Assembly: GCA_049515555.1 (NCBI GenBank)
Contig: JBEKTY010000071.1
Span: 1 to 59,440 of the forward strand
Direction of reading: 5' to 3'
DNA from: JBEKTY01 sp049515555
GTDB taxonomy: Bacteria; Planctomycetota; Planctomycetia; Pirellulales; Thermoguttaceae
DNA: 59,440 nucleotides
The position numbers were made by a program, and so were the translations under genes. The notes beneath the pieces were generated by a model. It worked only from the letters and a program-made list of their open reading frames with translations, was not told the origin of the DNA and did not search any database. Within the stretch, counting starts at the first letter, position 1, and each line of letters starts with the position of its first letter. Shown piece after piece: positions 1 through 9,036 of this stretch.

Positions 1-546
1 ATCGCCCTGGCCACCGATCGCAAGGATATCATCGCCGTGCCGCTGGAGAACCCTCGGCAAACGGCGGCCTTCGACTATGCCGACCACTACAGTCCCAAGA
101 GCCCGAAGTTCTGCCGGGCCATGGCGCTCTCTTGCGGCAACTATGCGACCATTTTCGTCTCCGGCACGGCCAGCATCACGGACTCCGAGACTTGGCACGT
201 CGGCGACGCGGTGGCCCAGACCCATGAAACGCTGGACAACATTGCCGCCCTCATCTGCGAGGAGAACCTCTGCTATCACGGGCTCCCCGGCCTCGGCGCC
301 TCGTTAGACGGCCTGGGCTTGGTCCGGGTTTACATCAAGCGGGCAGAGGACTACGCCAGCGTCCGCGCGGCGTGCGAAAAACGCCTGGGTGAGTTGCCGA
401 CGATCTGCGCCATGGCCGACGTCTGCCGCCCGGAACTGCTGGTGGAGATCGAAGGCATTGCCTTCTCGCGCAGGGGATCGGGCCTTCTGGCGGGAACCTC
501 ACGTCCTCACGCGCATCAGTCCAGGTCTGCACCCATGAACCAATGA
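1..546 (+). CDS. RidA/YjgF-like protein, 3' part (5' end outside window)
   Basis: The reading frame is open from base 1 (first codons read IALATDRKDIIAVPLEN) and stops with TGA at 544-546, so the true start lies before the window. The segment FVSGTASITDSETWHVGD followed by QTHETLDNIAALI is the core of the YjgF/RidA fold, as in the trimeric deaminase and chorismatase-like (FkbO/Hyg5) proteins: a glycine-rich strand followed by the helix where such proteins place their pocket. The C-terminal ~25 residues (after EIEGIAFSRR) look like non-conserved tail. Which activity it has cannot be told without the N-terminal half. It ends 30 bases before the GH2 gene on the same strand and may be the previous gene of the same transcription unit. 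Confidence 0.7.
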   Translation: MALATDRKDIIAVPLENPRQTAAFDYADHYSPKSPKFCRAMALSCGNYATIFVSGTASITDSETWHVGDAVAQTHETLDNIAALICEENLCYHGLPGLGASLDGLGLVRVYIKRAEDYASVRAACEKRLGELPTICAMADVCRPELLVEIEGIAFSRRGSGLLAGTSRPHAHQSRSAPMNQ

Positions 547-576
547 CTCCGCAGCGTCTCACTGAAGGAGATTGCC

Positions 577-2880
577 GTGCGTAATATCAATAGCAAATTC
601 GTTTTCATGTTGGCGTTTTGCGCACCGATGAGTGGCTGCATGACCGCGAGCGCTGCGCCTCCTGGCCCGCCTACCGATCCGAAAACGGGTTGGAGCTGCC
701 TGTCGCACGAATTCGGCCGGATCATCCCGCTGGATGGCCCGTGGCAACTGGGCCAAGGCGGCATGGAGGCCCCGCCCAAGGAGTTTCCATCCGTAGCGCC
801 GGTTCCGGGCTTGGTTCATCTCGCGCGTCCCACTTTTGCCGAGGTCGGACTGCCGAGCGCCCGGCGGCAGGCGTTTTGGTACCGCCGGACGTTCGCCCTT
901 GACGAGGACCCGCCCGAGGTGGTGCGGTTGAAGATCGGCAAGGCAATGTTCGGGGCCAAGGTGTTTCTGAATGGAAAACCGGTGGCGGAGAACTGGATCA
1001 GCTTCTCGCCGACCTATGCGGACTTGGCCGGGCTGGTCAAGGGAAAAGGAGAAACGAACGAATTGGTGGTCCGCGTGGGCGCGCATATCGAGAACCTTCC
1101 ACCGACGGTCTGCACCGGTGGCGAGATCGAGAAGGAGCACTACATCCCGGGGATCTTCGATAAGGTGGAGCTGCTCCTCTCGGGCAATCCCTACGTGGTT
1201 CGCGCCCAAGTGGTCCCCGCTTCGGACCGGAGCGAGGCCCGCGTCGCCGTCTGGCTGGCCAATGCCGGTCGAGGCGAAGCGGCGACGGAGCTGCGCGCCA
1301 ACGTCTACGAGTGGCAGAGCGGCAAACTCGCGGGATCGGCCACGGCGGGCCGCGTCCGCCTCAAGGCCGGCGAACGGCGAACGATCGATCTCTCCGTTCC
1401 TATCGCTGGCGCGCGGCTTTGGTCTCCCGAGCACTCCTTCCTCTACGTGCTGGAACTGACGGATGGCCGGTACACGTACCGTACACGTTTCGGCATGCGG
1501 TCGTTCCGCCTGGACCCCGCATACACCAATCGGGCCTTGCTCAACGGGAAGACGTACTTCCTTCGTGGGACGACGTTCTGTCTGCTCCGCTTCTTCGACG
1601 ACCCGCTCTGCCGCGATCAGCCGTGGGACCGCGCGTGGGTGCGAAAGTTGTTTCGGCGTTTCACCGCCATGGAGATGAACGCCTGCCGGTTCTGCATTTC
1701 GGCCATGCCCGATATGTGGTACGACCTCGCCGACGAGGAGGGCATGATCGTTGAGGATGAGTACCCGATCTGGTACGCCTACCGGCCCGGGGTGTCGTCC
1801 GGGGACATGTCCGCCTTCCGAGCAGACCCGAAGCAGCGCTACGGCATCTGGCCCGAGAAACTCCAAACCCGGCAGCTCGTCGAAGAATACACGCGCTGGG
1901 TGCAGGAGCATTGCAACCACCCCTCGGTCTGCCTCTGGGACGCGCAGAACGAAACCTGGTCCCTGGAGACAGGAGAGGCGATCAACCAGGTGCGGGGACT
2001 GGACCTGTCCGGCAGGCCCTGGGACAACGGCTGGTCGCCGCCGGCCTCGGCGAGCGACTACCGCGAGGCGCACCAATACTATGAGGGCAGCCAAGGAAAG
2101 TCGCGGCCCTTCCGGATCGCGGACCTCGCGCACTTGGAGAGATTGCCCACAACCTTCTACGGGCCGCTCCAACATACCCATCGTCTGGCGCCAAATGACT
2201 ACCTGGACCGGCCGTGCATCCTGAACGAGTACGCCGCGCTCTGGCTCAACCGCGACGGAACGCCGACTACCGCCACGAAGCCGTTCTACGACGCGGTCTT
2301 GGGACCTCGGGCAACCGCCGCCCAACGGTGGGAGCTTTACGGGCGCTATCTGGCGGCGCTGACCGAATACTGGCGGTCGTCGCGAACCTGTTTCGGAGTG
2401 CTCTATCCGTTCGGGCTGAACTATTCGTTCCCCGGCGGGGCGACGTCCGACAACTTCGTTTCGGTCGACCAGTTGACGTTCGATCCGCGATTTGCGAAGT
2501 ACGTGGGCGACGCCTTCGCCGCCGTGGGCGTGTGCATCGACGCCTATGATCCGGTCTATCCGCCCGGGAGGAAGATCGACGTTCCCGTGGTGGTCACGAA
2601 CGACCTGGAGCGGGACTTTTCGGGGAAAGTCCTCGTCACGCTCCTGGCCGGCGAGAACCCGGTCCTGACCAGCGAGGCAACCTGGCAGGTCTCGGCCACA
2701 GGCCAGGCCCGCGTTTTCGTGCCTATCCAGACTCCGGCCGCCGGCCGTTACACGATGGTCGCCACGCTCATTGCCCCGGACCGAAAGCCGGTGAAGAGCT
2801 ACCGTGATACGACGATCGAAGGGCCCTCGCGGCCCCACTCCGATCAATCTCGCCGTATTCCCCCGACTATGCCGGAGTAA
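577..2880 (+). CDS. GH2-type glycoside hydrolase, probable lipoprotein
   Basis: 767 aa. The GTG start is chosen because AAGGAG (565-570) lies six bases upstream. The N-terminus is a signal peptide with a lipobox-like MSGC (Cys21), suggesting membrane anchoring outside the cytoplasm. Order: jelly-roll sugar-binding domain (about 45-205, with RQAFWYRRTFAL and AKVFLNGKPV, typical of GH2), an immunoglobulin-like sandwich (about 205-300), then a TIM barrel. The barrel carries CLWDAQNETW, whose Asn458-Glu459 fits the GH2 acid/base NE pair, and PCILNEYAALW, whose Glu551 fits the nucleophile; a C-terminal sandwich follows. The fold and retaining glycosidase assignment are well supported; the sugar specificity (beta-galactosidase, glucuronidase or mannosidase-like) is not readable. 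First complete gene of the plus-strand carbohydrate run; the next gene begins 7 bases later. Confidence 0.85.
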   Translation: MRNINSKFVFMLAFCAPMSGCMTASAAPPGPPTDPKTGWSCLSHEFGRIIPLDGPWQLGQGGMEAPPKEFPSVAPVPGLVHLARPTFAEVGLPSARRQAFWYRRTFALDEDPPEVVRLKIGKAMFGAKVFLNGKPVAENWISFSPTYADLAGLVKGKGETNELVVRVGAHIENLPPTVCTGGEIEKEHYIPGIFDKVELLLSGNPYVVRAQVVPASDRSEARVAVWLANAGRGEAATELRANVYEWQSGKLAGSATAGRVRLKAGERRTIDLSVPIAGARLWSPEHSFLYVLELTDGRYTYRTRFGMRSFRLDPAYTNRALLNGKTYFLRGTTFCLLRFFDDPLCRDQPWDRAWVRKLFRRFTAMEMNACRFCISAMPDMWYDLADEEGMIVEDEYPIWYAYRPGVSSGDMSAFRADPKQRYGIWPEKLQTRQLVEEYTRWVQEHCNHPSVCLWDAQNETWSLETGEAINQVRGLDLSGRPWDNGWSPPASASDYREAHQYYEGSQGKSRPFRIADLAHLERLPTTFYGPLQHTHRLAPNDYLDRPCILNEYAALWLNRDGTPTTATKPFYDAVLGPRATAAQRWELYGRYLAALTEYWRSSRTCFGVLYPFGLNYSFPGGATSDNFVSVDQLTFDPRFAKYVGDAFAAVGVCIDAYDPVYPPGRKIDVPVVVTNDLERDFSGKVLVTLLAGENPVLTSEATWQVSATGQARVFVPIQTPAAGRYTMVATLIAPDRKPVKSYRDTTIEGPSRPHSDQSRRIPPTMPE

Positions 2881-2887
2881 GAACAAC

Positions 2888-4006
2888 ATGCCAGTCATCC
2901 GCGATCTCCAATTCTTCAAGGCGCTCTCGCCGCTTTTGCGGCCGATCGCCGATAGCACGCACCAGATCGAACAAATCGCCTTCCTGGTTGCCCGCCTGGA
3001 ACTGGAGACCGGCACGGTCGGCGAATCCTACCTGCTGGCCTTCCACTACTCGCCCGCGGCAATCGCCGGCGCGCTCGGCGACGTGCGGGCCATGGTGCTG
3101 GGCTGGGAGGTCTGCCAGACAGGCCGCTTCCTGATGGAGTTCGAGCGTCAGGCCGAATACTTCGGGCTCTCGGGCATTCACCGCTGGGCCCAGGGCCTCG
3201 TGAATCTCGCGATGTGGGATGCCTGGGGCAAGACCGTGGGCCAACCCATCTGGCGGATGCTCGGCGTCTATCGCGACCGCGTGCCGCTGTACGGCAGCGG
3301 CGGTTGGCTCTCGTACAGTCTCGACGAACTGCTGGCCGAGGTCGGCGACTACGTGCGGCGCGGCTTCCGTGCGGTGAAGGTCAAGGTGGGGTCAGCCGAA
3401 TTGGCATGCGACGTCGAGAGGCTTACTCGCGCCCGTGAGGCTGTCGGGCCGCAGGTCCAGGTGATGATCGATGCCAACCAAGGGATGGACCTCGCCCGCG
3501 CCCTTGAGTTGGCCGAGGCGGTCCGGCCGCTGCGCATCCGCTGGTTCGAGGAGCCGCTGCCACATACCGACTTTGATGGTTATGCACAACTGCGGCGGCG
3601 CGCGGGCATTCCGTTGGCGATGGGCGAGCGCGAGTTCGACCTGGTGCCGCTACGAGAAATGGTCCGCCGCCAGGCGATTGACCTGTGGCAGCCGGACATC
3701 CTCCGTCTCGGCGGCTTGGAGCATTGGCGCGCCTCCGCGGCGCTCGCCGCGGCGCACCATCTACCCGTCCTGCCCCATTACTACAAGGAATACGATGTCC
3801 CGCTGGCGATGACCATCCCCAACGCCTTGGGCGCCGAGTGGTTCGACTGGGTCGACTCGATGCTGACGGCGCCGATCCGTATGCAAGACGGTTTCGCCTT
3901 TCCCAACGAAGCACCCGGCTGGGGCTTTCAATTTAAGGACGAGCATCTCGTGGCACTTTCGCCTGAAAGGAGCGATCTTCATGTCTCGAACAACGACCCG
4001 TCGTGA
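2888..4006 (+). CDS. Enolase-superfamily (mandelate racemase group) sugar-acid dehydratase-like enzyme
   Basis: 372 aa; ATG 2888 preceded by GGAG in the end of the previous gene. No signal peptide, so cytoplasmic. The catalytic set of the mandelate racemase subgroup is visible: KVKVG with Lys164 and Lys166, metal ligands Asp195 (IDANQG, with Asn197), Glu221 (WFEEPL) and Glu247 (MGERE), and a candidate catalytic His297 (VLPHYYKEY). In this subgroup the usual reaction is abstraction of the proton alpha to a carboxylate, most often dehydration of an aldonate or uronate. An acid sugar as substrate is inferred from the neighbouring glycosidases. The substrate is not determinable by eye. Its last 26 bases overlap the next gene, pointing to one operon. 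Confidence 0.85.
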   Translation: MPVIRDLQFFKALSPLLRPIADSTHQIEQIAFLVARLELETGTVGESYLLAFHYSPAAIAGALGDVRAMVLGWEVCQTGRFLMEFERQAEYFGLSGIHRWAQGLVNLAMWDAWGKTVGQPIWRMLGVYRDRVPLYGSGGWLSYSLDELLAEVGDYVRRGFRAVKVKVGSAELACDVERLTRAREAVGPQVQVMIDANQGMDLARALELAEAVRPLRIRWFEEPLPHTDFDGYAQLRRRAGIPLAMGEREFDLVPLREMVRRQAIDLWQPDILRLGGLEHWRASAALAAAHHLPVLPHYYKEYDVPLAMTIPNALGAEWFDWVDSMLTAPIRMQDGFAFPNEAPGWGFQFKDEHLVALSPERSDLHVSNNDPS

Positions 4007-7000
4007 TTTTTGCTGGCGAGCGACCATCGCTGTGACATTAGGAGTACTGGCGATCGTCGCGCCGCGTCCCGCCTTGGCGGTTGCTGCGGATGAGACGCCG
4101 GGCAGCGGGTCGGACTGGTGGCAGTGGCGCGGCCCCCATCGCGACAACACCTCCCCAGAAATGGACCTAGCCTTGGACTGGACGAAGACCCCGCCCACGG
4201 AGTTGTGGCGAGTGAACGTGGGCCGATCGATTGCTTCCCTGGTGATCGCGGGTGGCCAGGTCTACGCGTCGGGGGTCGATCTGAAGAAAGGCGAGGACTC
4301 CATCTGGGCCTTGGACGCCGAGACCGGCAGGGTTATCTGGCGCTTTGCTTTCCCTTGCGATGTCCCTGCTGAATACGGCACAGAGAGCCCGGTGTGGTAT
4401 CCGGAGTGGGCCGGAACGCACGCGACTCCGACGGTATGTGAAGGAAGGCTATATTCGGTGTCGCAAGACGGCCGCGCGCTGTGTCTGGATGCGGCAACCG
4501 GGAAGCTGCTCTGGAGCCGCACGGGACTGGGCAGGGGGTCTTGGGGCTATAACACTTCCCCGCTGCTGATCGGGAACATGGTGATCCTGGAGTCGGGCCT
4601 GACGCTGGACAAGACCACTGGCGAAACTCTCTGGACGGGACTCGGCGGTGGCACGGGCGGCAGGGTCGCCAGTTCGCCGGTCCGCTTTGCCAGGAAGGGG
4701 CAAGATTGCGTGATCGTCGAGACCGCCAGCAGGGAGTTCCAGGCCTTCACGTTGGCGGACTTCAAGCCGTTTTGGAAGGTTCACGTCGGCGAAGCGTGGG
4801 AGCCGGATAGCGATCCGCTGGTCATGGGCGACCGGGTCCTGTTCGCCAACGGAGACAGGCCGGCCACGCTCGCCGCGATCGGCGCGGAGAAAACGCACGC
4901 GAAATGGAGCGCGATCCATAACGGCTACGACACCCCCATTCTCCACCAGGGTTATCTCTACTCCACCAGTGGCTACGAGGCTCGCGATTTCCAGTGTTAC
5001 GATGCCAAAGACGGATCGTTGAAATGGAAGACGTCCTACAAAGATCGCCAAAACTACAATCCGACATTCGTGACCCTCGCCGATGGCAAACTGATCGTGC
5101 AGCACTTGCACGGCCTGGTGGAAGTGGTCAAGCCTTCGCCCGAGTCCTACCAGCCACTGGGCACGTACGATCTCCGCGGGAAGAAACCCGAGCACTTTGC
5201 CGATTCCTCCTGGCAAACGCCGGCTGTTTCCCACGGCCGCCTCTACTGCCGCATGAACTTTGGCGATGTGGTCGCGCTGGATGTTCGCGCCGATCGCCCC
5301 GCGTCGCCGGCGCCGCCCCCCATACCCGATGGCTACCTGCAAAAACTGCCGCGTGCCGACCAGAACATGGCTGGCCCCGTGGCCAGCGAGGACAGGCAAG
5401 GGGGCTTGGGCGAAGAGATCAGGGTGGCGCGGACACAGAGCACCGAAAACAGCGATCCCGTTCCGCCATTCCAGAAGCCCGACCCCGCCGATTATTTCCA
5501 GGGGCGCCCGCCCCACCGCGATGGCATCGTCCACGGAAGCAAGGCGCCGCTGGATTGGAGGCAGGGCCAACCCCGGGAGTTGTGGCGGGTGGACATCGGC
5601 ATGGGTTACAGCTCGCCGGTCGTCGCGGGTGACCGTCTTTACATCACGGGCTGGTACGATGACGCGACCTGGCCCGGGGCCGCGCGGGGTAGTTTCAACC
5701 GCTGTTGCCATGAGTTCATTGGCTGCCTGGATGTGCGTACAAGCCGCACCACCTGGAAGTGTGCCTACTTGCCCCCGGCGTTCGGCTGGATCATGGACGT
5801 GGATGGCGAGGGACATCACGGGCTCACCTGCATGGGACCGCGGGGCACGCCAGCCTTGGACGGCGACCGGCTGTACGCCCTGGACCAGGGCGGAGAGGCG
5901 ATCTGCCTGGACGCCGCGAGCGGAAAGGTGGTGTGGCGGAAGGACCTGATGCGGGAGCCGGGGCTGGATGCCCGGCCCGCATGGTTCTTCGGCGGCTCGC
6001 CGCTGGTTCTGGACGACGCTGTGGTGTTCGCGGCGGGCACGGCCGGGATCGCATTGGAGAAGGCATCGGGGAAGGTCGTCTGGTCCACGGGGCCGGATGC
6101 GTGCGGAAGTGCGTCGCCGCTGCTCTTCGAGCAGGCGGGGTCCAAGCGGCTGGTGATTTTCGGGCAGCGCGACCTGTACAGTTTGGATCCCAAGACCGGC
6201 AAGGTCCTGTGGCAATACCCGTGGAATGACGGCGTGGGCGAGAATCGATGCGACCCGCTGGCTGTGGGGGATGGCCGGCTACTGGTGTGTGGCGGGCATG
6301 GCAGAGGCTGCGCCTTGCTTGCGGCGGGCTCGGATCGGCTGCTCTGGCGGAGCGCCGAGTTGGACCCGAAGATGGCCGCGCCCGTCCTTTATCAGGATCA
6401 TCTTTACGGCCCGAGCCAGACGCGCGGCGAGTTGGTGTGCCTCGATGCCAAGAGCGGCCAAACCAAGTGGCGACAGAAGATGGACGCCACGCAAGTGACG
6501 CTGGTGGGTGAGACGCTCGTGATTCAATGCCGCGCCGGCGACGTCCAACTCGCGAAGGCAACGCCGGCCGGCTACAAGCCTTTGGGCAGCGCGCACGTGT
6601 TGGACGGCAACGAGTGCTGGACGCCGGCGGTTGTCGCGGGCGGGCGGCTCTTTTGCCGCAGTTGGGACGGGGAATTGGCGGCGCTGGATCTCAGCGCGCT
6701 GGTCCCGCCGGCCCCGGTGGAAGTCGTGAAGGCGAGTGCTGAGATGATTGAGAAGCTCGGCGCGAGGCTGTTGGCTGAACGCGAGTCGGCGGTGGCGAAG
6801 CTGAGCGCCGTGCAAGGCGAGGAGGCGGCGAAGCTCGTCCCGCTGCTTGCGGAGAAAGTGCGCAAAGGCACCTATTTCGAGCAGACCTCGGCGGCAAAGG
6901 TGCTGTTGAAATTGGGACCGGCGGCCAAGCCGGCGGTGGCGGAACTGCTGGCCAGCGCCAAGGCGGCAGTGGAGGGGCGGGACTGGGCTTTGGCGGAGCC

Positions 7001-8921
7001 CTTCATCCAGGCCCTGCTGGGGATAGACCCCGAATCCGCCCAACCGGTCTGGCCCGCTGTGGCGGCGCTGCTCAAGGACGATAAGCCCGCGGTGCGCCGG
7101 CAGGCTTTGGCGAGCGTGGCCCGCATCAACCCGCCTGCGGATCGTAGCCTGGTCGAGGCGCTTGCGGGGACGCTGGCGGACAAAGACGGCATCCAGGCTT
7201 ATTCCGCCGCCCTCGCGCTGGCCAACATGGGCCAAACCCCAGGCGAGACGCTATCGGTTCTTACGCGGACCGTGACATTGCGCCACGGACGTCCTTTTAC
7301 TGCGCTGCACGCCTTGGCCGCCCTGGGACCGGCCGCCAAGTCTGCCATGCCGGATCTGGTCCGCTTCTCCGCCAAGGCCGAGCCGGAGGTCCAGAAGGCA
7401 ATCCAGGCGGCGCTGCGGAAGATTCGGACCACGGATGTTCCACCGGTGGTGCAGGATGCGGCTTGCACCTGCAAGGAAGGAGGATTCTGCCAGATCACGC
7501 TGGCCGTGACGGATGAGGACGACGTGCCGCAAGCGGTGCAATGCATCGTCGTGACGAAGCCGAGCCATGGAACAGCGGTCTTGAGAGGCGCCACGATCGA
7601 GTACACGGCCGAGGCGGGCTATGTCGGGAAAGATGAGTTGACATGGAAATCGCGAGATGAGAACGGTCAGAGCGCGGTGGCCAGGGTCTTTATCAACGTG
7701 CAGGCGGACAAGACCTCGCCCACCGTGAAGACGGCGGCGACCACGGCCGGCGCCGCCGAAGACTGGCCTTGTTGGCGCGGCGCCGCGGGCGACAACAACT
7801 CCGCCTGGATCCCGAAGGGCCTGCCGCCCCAGGCCACGCCGCGATGGAAGTCGCCCCTGACGGGTGCCGCGCACAGCGGAGTCGTGGTATCCGGCCGGTG
7901 CGTTGTGGTCATGGACACCGTGAAGGACCAGCAAGACACGGTGCGCTGCCTGAGCACCGACACGGGGAAAGAATTGTGGAAGCACGCTTACCCGAACCGA
8001 GGCAAGAGCATCCCCTGGGGCAGTTGCCCACGGGCCACGCCCGCAATCTCTGGCGGCATCGTCTACACGCTATCAGCCCGCGGTCAACTGTTCGCCCTTG
8101 ACCTCCAGGACGGGCATGTGCTTTGGCAGAAGGACCTGACCAAGGACTTCCGGGCCGATTTGCCCACTTGGGCCTACTGCTCTTCACCCCTGGTGGTCGG
8201 CGACCGGCTGATTGTCAACCCTGGCTCACCCCGCTATTCACTGGTCGCGCTGGACCTCAAGACGGGCAAGACCGTCTGGAGCGCAAGCGGCGCCGAGGCC
8301 AACTACGGCAGCTACCTGGTGGCCGAAGTGCAGGGCCTCCAGCAAATCATTGGGTATGATCAAGAGGAAGTTTCCGGCCGTTCGCCCGTGGACGGCCGCG
8401 TGATCTGGTCGAAGCCGCTGGGTAAGACGCCCGGCTACCTGGTCCCTAGCCCAGTCGTGATGAGAGATCAAGTACTTTTGTGTGGGAGCAACGGCGCGCA
8501 GCTTCAGGACCTGAAAGGAGCCCGGGGCAAGGTGCCCGCGGCATGGGAGGTGAGGAACAAACATTTCAAGATCGGCGATGCCACGCCGACGCCGGCCGAG
8601 GGCATGGCGTTGGCCGTTGTGGAGGGCAAAGGTCTGACCGCCATGGGAATCGGCAAGGACCTCAATATCCTCTGGCAGACGGGCGACGAGGGGATGGATT
8701 GCCACTTTGCCAGCGTGATGGCCGGCAGCGGCCGGGCGCTGGTGTTGGACTTCGCGGGGATTCTGCTGTTGTTCGACGTGAACCGCGAGCGGGCCAAGCT
8801 CCTCGGCAAGATGAAGGTGTGCGAAGAGACCTACGCCGCCCCGGCGTTGACGCGGGGCCGGCTTTACGTCCGCGATGAGAAGGCAGTGTATTGCTATCAG
8901 ACCCCAAGCCCAGTGCCGTAA
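3981..8921 (+). CDS. Giant exported protein with three PQQ-like beta-propellers, HEAT-like repeats and a cadherin-like domain
   Basis: 1646 aa, starting inside the end of the dehydratase gene with AAAGGAG nine bases upstream. The N-terminus has a twin-arginine-like RRDFCW followed by a hydrophobic stretch ending ALAVA. Three PQQ_2-type propellers (about 40-440, 505-905 and 1255-1640) are marked by repeated blades such as LDAATGKLLWSR, LDAASGKVVWRK and LDLKTGKTVWSA. Between the second and third lie alpha-helical HEAT-like repeats (about 915-1150, e.g. AAKPAVAELLASAK) and a cadherin/Ig-like domain (about 1160-1245, AEAGYVGKDELTWKSRDENG). No haem-binding CxxCH is seen, so it is not clearly a quinoprotein dehydrogenase; planctomycete proteins of this sort are mostly of unknown role. 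A periplasmic sugar-oxidation or scaffold role is inference from context. Confidence 0.75.
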   Translation: MSRTTTRRDFCWRATIAVTLGVLAIVAPRPALAVAADETPGSGSDWWQWRGPHRDNTSPEMDLALDWTKTPPTELWRVNVGRSIASLVIAGGQVYASGVDLKKGEDSIWALDAETGRVIWRFAFPCDVPAEYGTESPVWYPEWAGTHATPTVCEGRLYSVSQDGRALCLDAATGKLLWSRTGLGRGSWGYNTSPLLIGNMVILESGLTLDKTTGETLWTGLGGGTGGRVASSPVRFARKGQDCVIVETASREFQAFTLADFKPFWKVHVGEAWEPDSDPLVMGDRVLFANGDRPATLAAIGAEKTHAKWSAIHNGYDTPILHQGYLYSTSGYEARDFQCYDAKDGSLKWKTSYKDRQNYNPTFVTLADGKLIVQHLHGLVEVVKPSPESYQPLGTYDLRGKKPEHFADSSWQTPAVSHGRLYCRMNFGDVVALDVRADRPASPAPPPIPDGYLQKLPRADQNMAGPVASEDRQGGLGEEIRVARTQSTENSDPVPPFQKPDPADYFQGRPPHRDGIVHGSKAPLDWRQGQPRELWRVDIGMGYSSPVVAGDRLYITGWYDDATWPGAARGSFNRCCHEFIGCLDVRTSRTTWKCAYLPPAFGWIMDVDGEGHHGLTCMGPRGTPALDGDRLYALDQGGEAICLDAASGKVVWRKDLMREPGLDARPAWFFGGSPLVLDDAVVFAAGTAGIALEKASGKVVWSTGPDACGSASPLLFEQAGSKRLVIFGQRDLYSLDPKTGKVLWQYPWNDGVGENRCDPLAVGDGRLLVCGGHGRGCALLAAGSDRLLWRSAELDPKMAAPVLYQDHLYGPSQTRGELVCLDAKSGQTKWRQKMDATQVTLVGETLVIQCRAGDVQLAKATPAGYKPLGSAHVLDGNECWTPAVVAGGRLFCRSWDGELAALDLSALVPPAPVEVVKASAEMIEKLGARLLAERESAVAKLSAVQGEEAAKLVPLLAEKVRKGTYFEQTSAAKVLLKLGPAAKPAVAELLASAKAAVEGRDWALAEPFIQALLGIDPESAQPVWPAVAALLKDDKPAVRRQALASVARINPPADRSLVEALAGTLADKDGIQAYSAALALANMGQTPGETLSVLTRTVTLRHGRPFTALHALAALGPAAKSAMPDLVRFSAKAEPEVQKAIQAALRKIRTTDVPPVVQDAACTCKEGGFCQITLAVTDEDDVPQAVQCIVVTKPSHGTAVLRGATIEYTAEAGYVGKDELTWKSRDENGQSAVARVFINVQADKTSPTVKTAATTAGAAEDWPCWRGAAGDNNSAWIPKGLPPQATPRWKSPLTGAAHSGVVVSGRCVVVMDTVKDQQDTVRCLSTDTGKELWKHAYPNRGKSIPWGSCPRATPAISGGIVYTLSARGQLFALDLQDGHVLWQKDLTKDFRADLPTWAYCSSPLVVGDRLIVNPGSPRYSLVALDLKTGKTVWSASGAEANYGSYLVAEVQGLQQIIGYDQEEVSGRSPVDGRVIWSKPLGKTPGYLVPSPVVMRDQVLLCGSNGAQLQDLKGARGKVPAAWEVRNKHFKIGDATPTPAEGMALAVVEGKGLTAMGIGKDLNILWQTGDEGMDCHFASVMAGSGRALVLDFAGILLLFDVNRERAKLLGKMKVCEETYAAPALTRGRLYVRDEKAVYCYQTPSPVP

Positions 8922-9036
8922 ACGGCGGTGTTAACGCACGCGGAATGACGCCGGACAGGGGAGGGAACCCATTGGTTCGTTTTGGAGAACTGACAACTTC
9001 GATCCACTCGTGAGAAAGTCCCCTGGAGCCCCAAAC

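Noticed and set aside
559..3015. 818-codon open frame on the minus strand opposite the GH2 gene
   Set aside because: Arg/Pro/Gly-rich translation without any family motif; it is the antisense of a well-supported gene, as expected at high GC.
3981..8921. Annotation as a PQQ-dependent alcohol dehydrogenase
   Set aside because: No Cys-Cys disulphide, Trp floor or CxxCH haem motif could be identified; only propeller repeats are certain.
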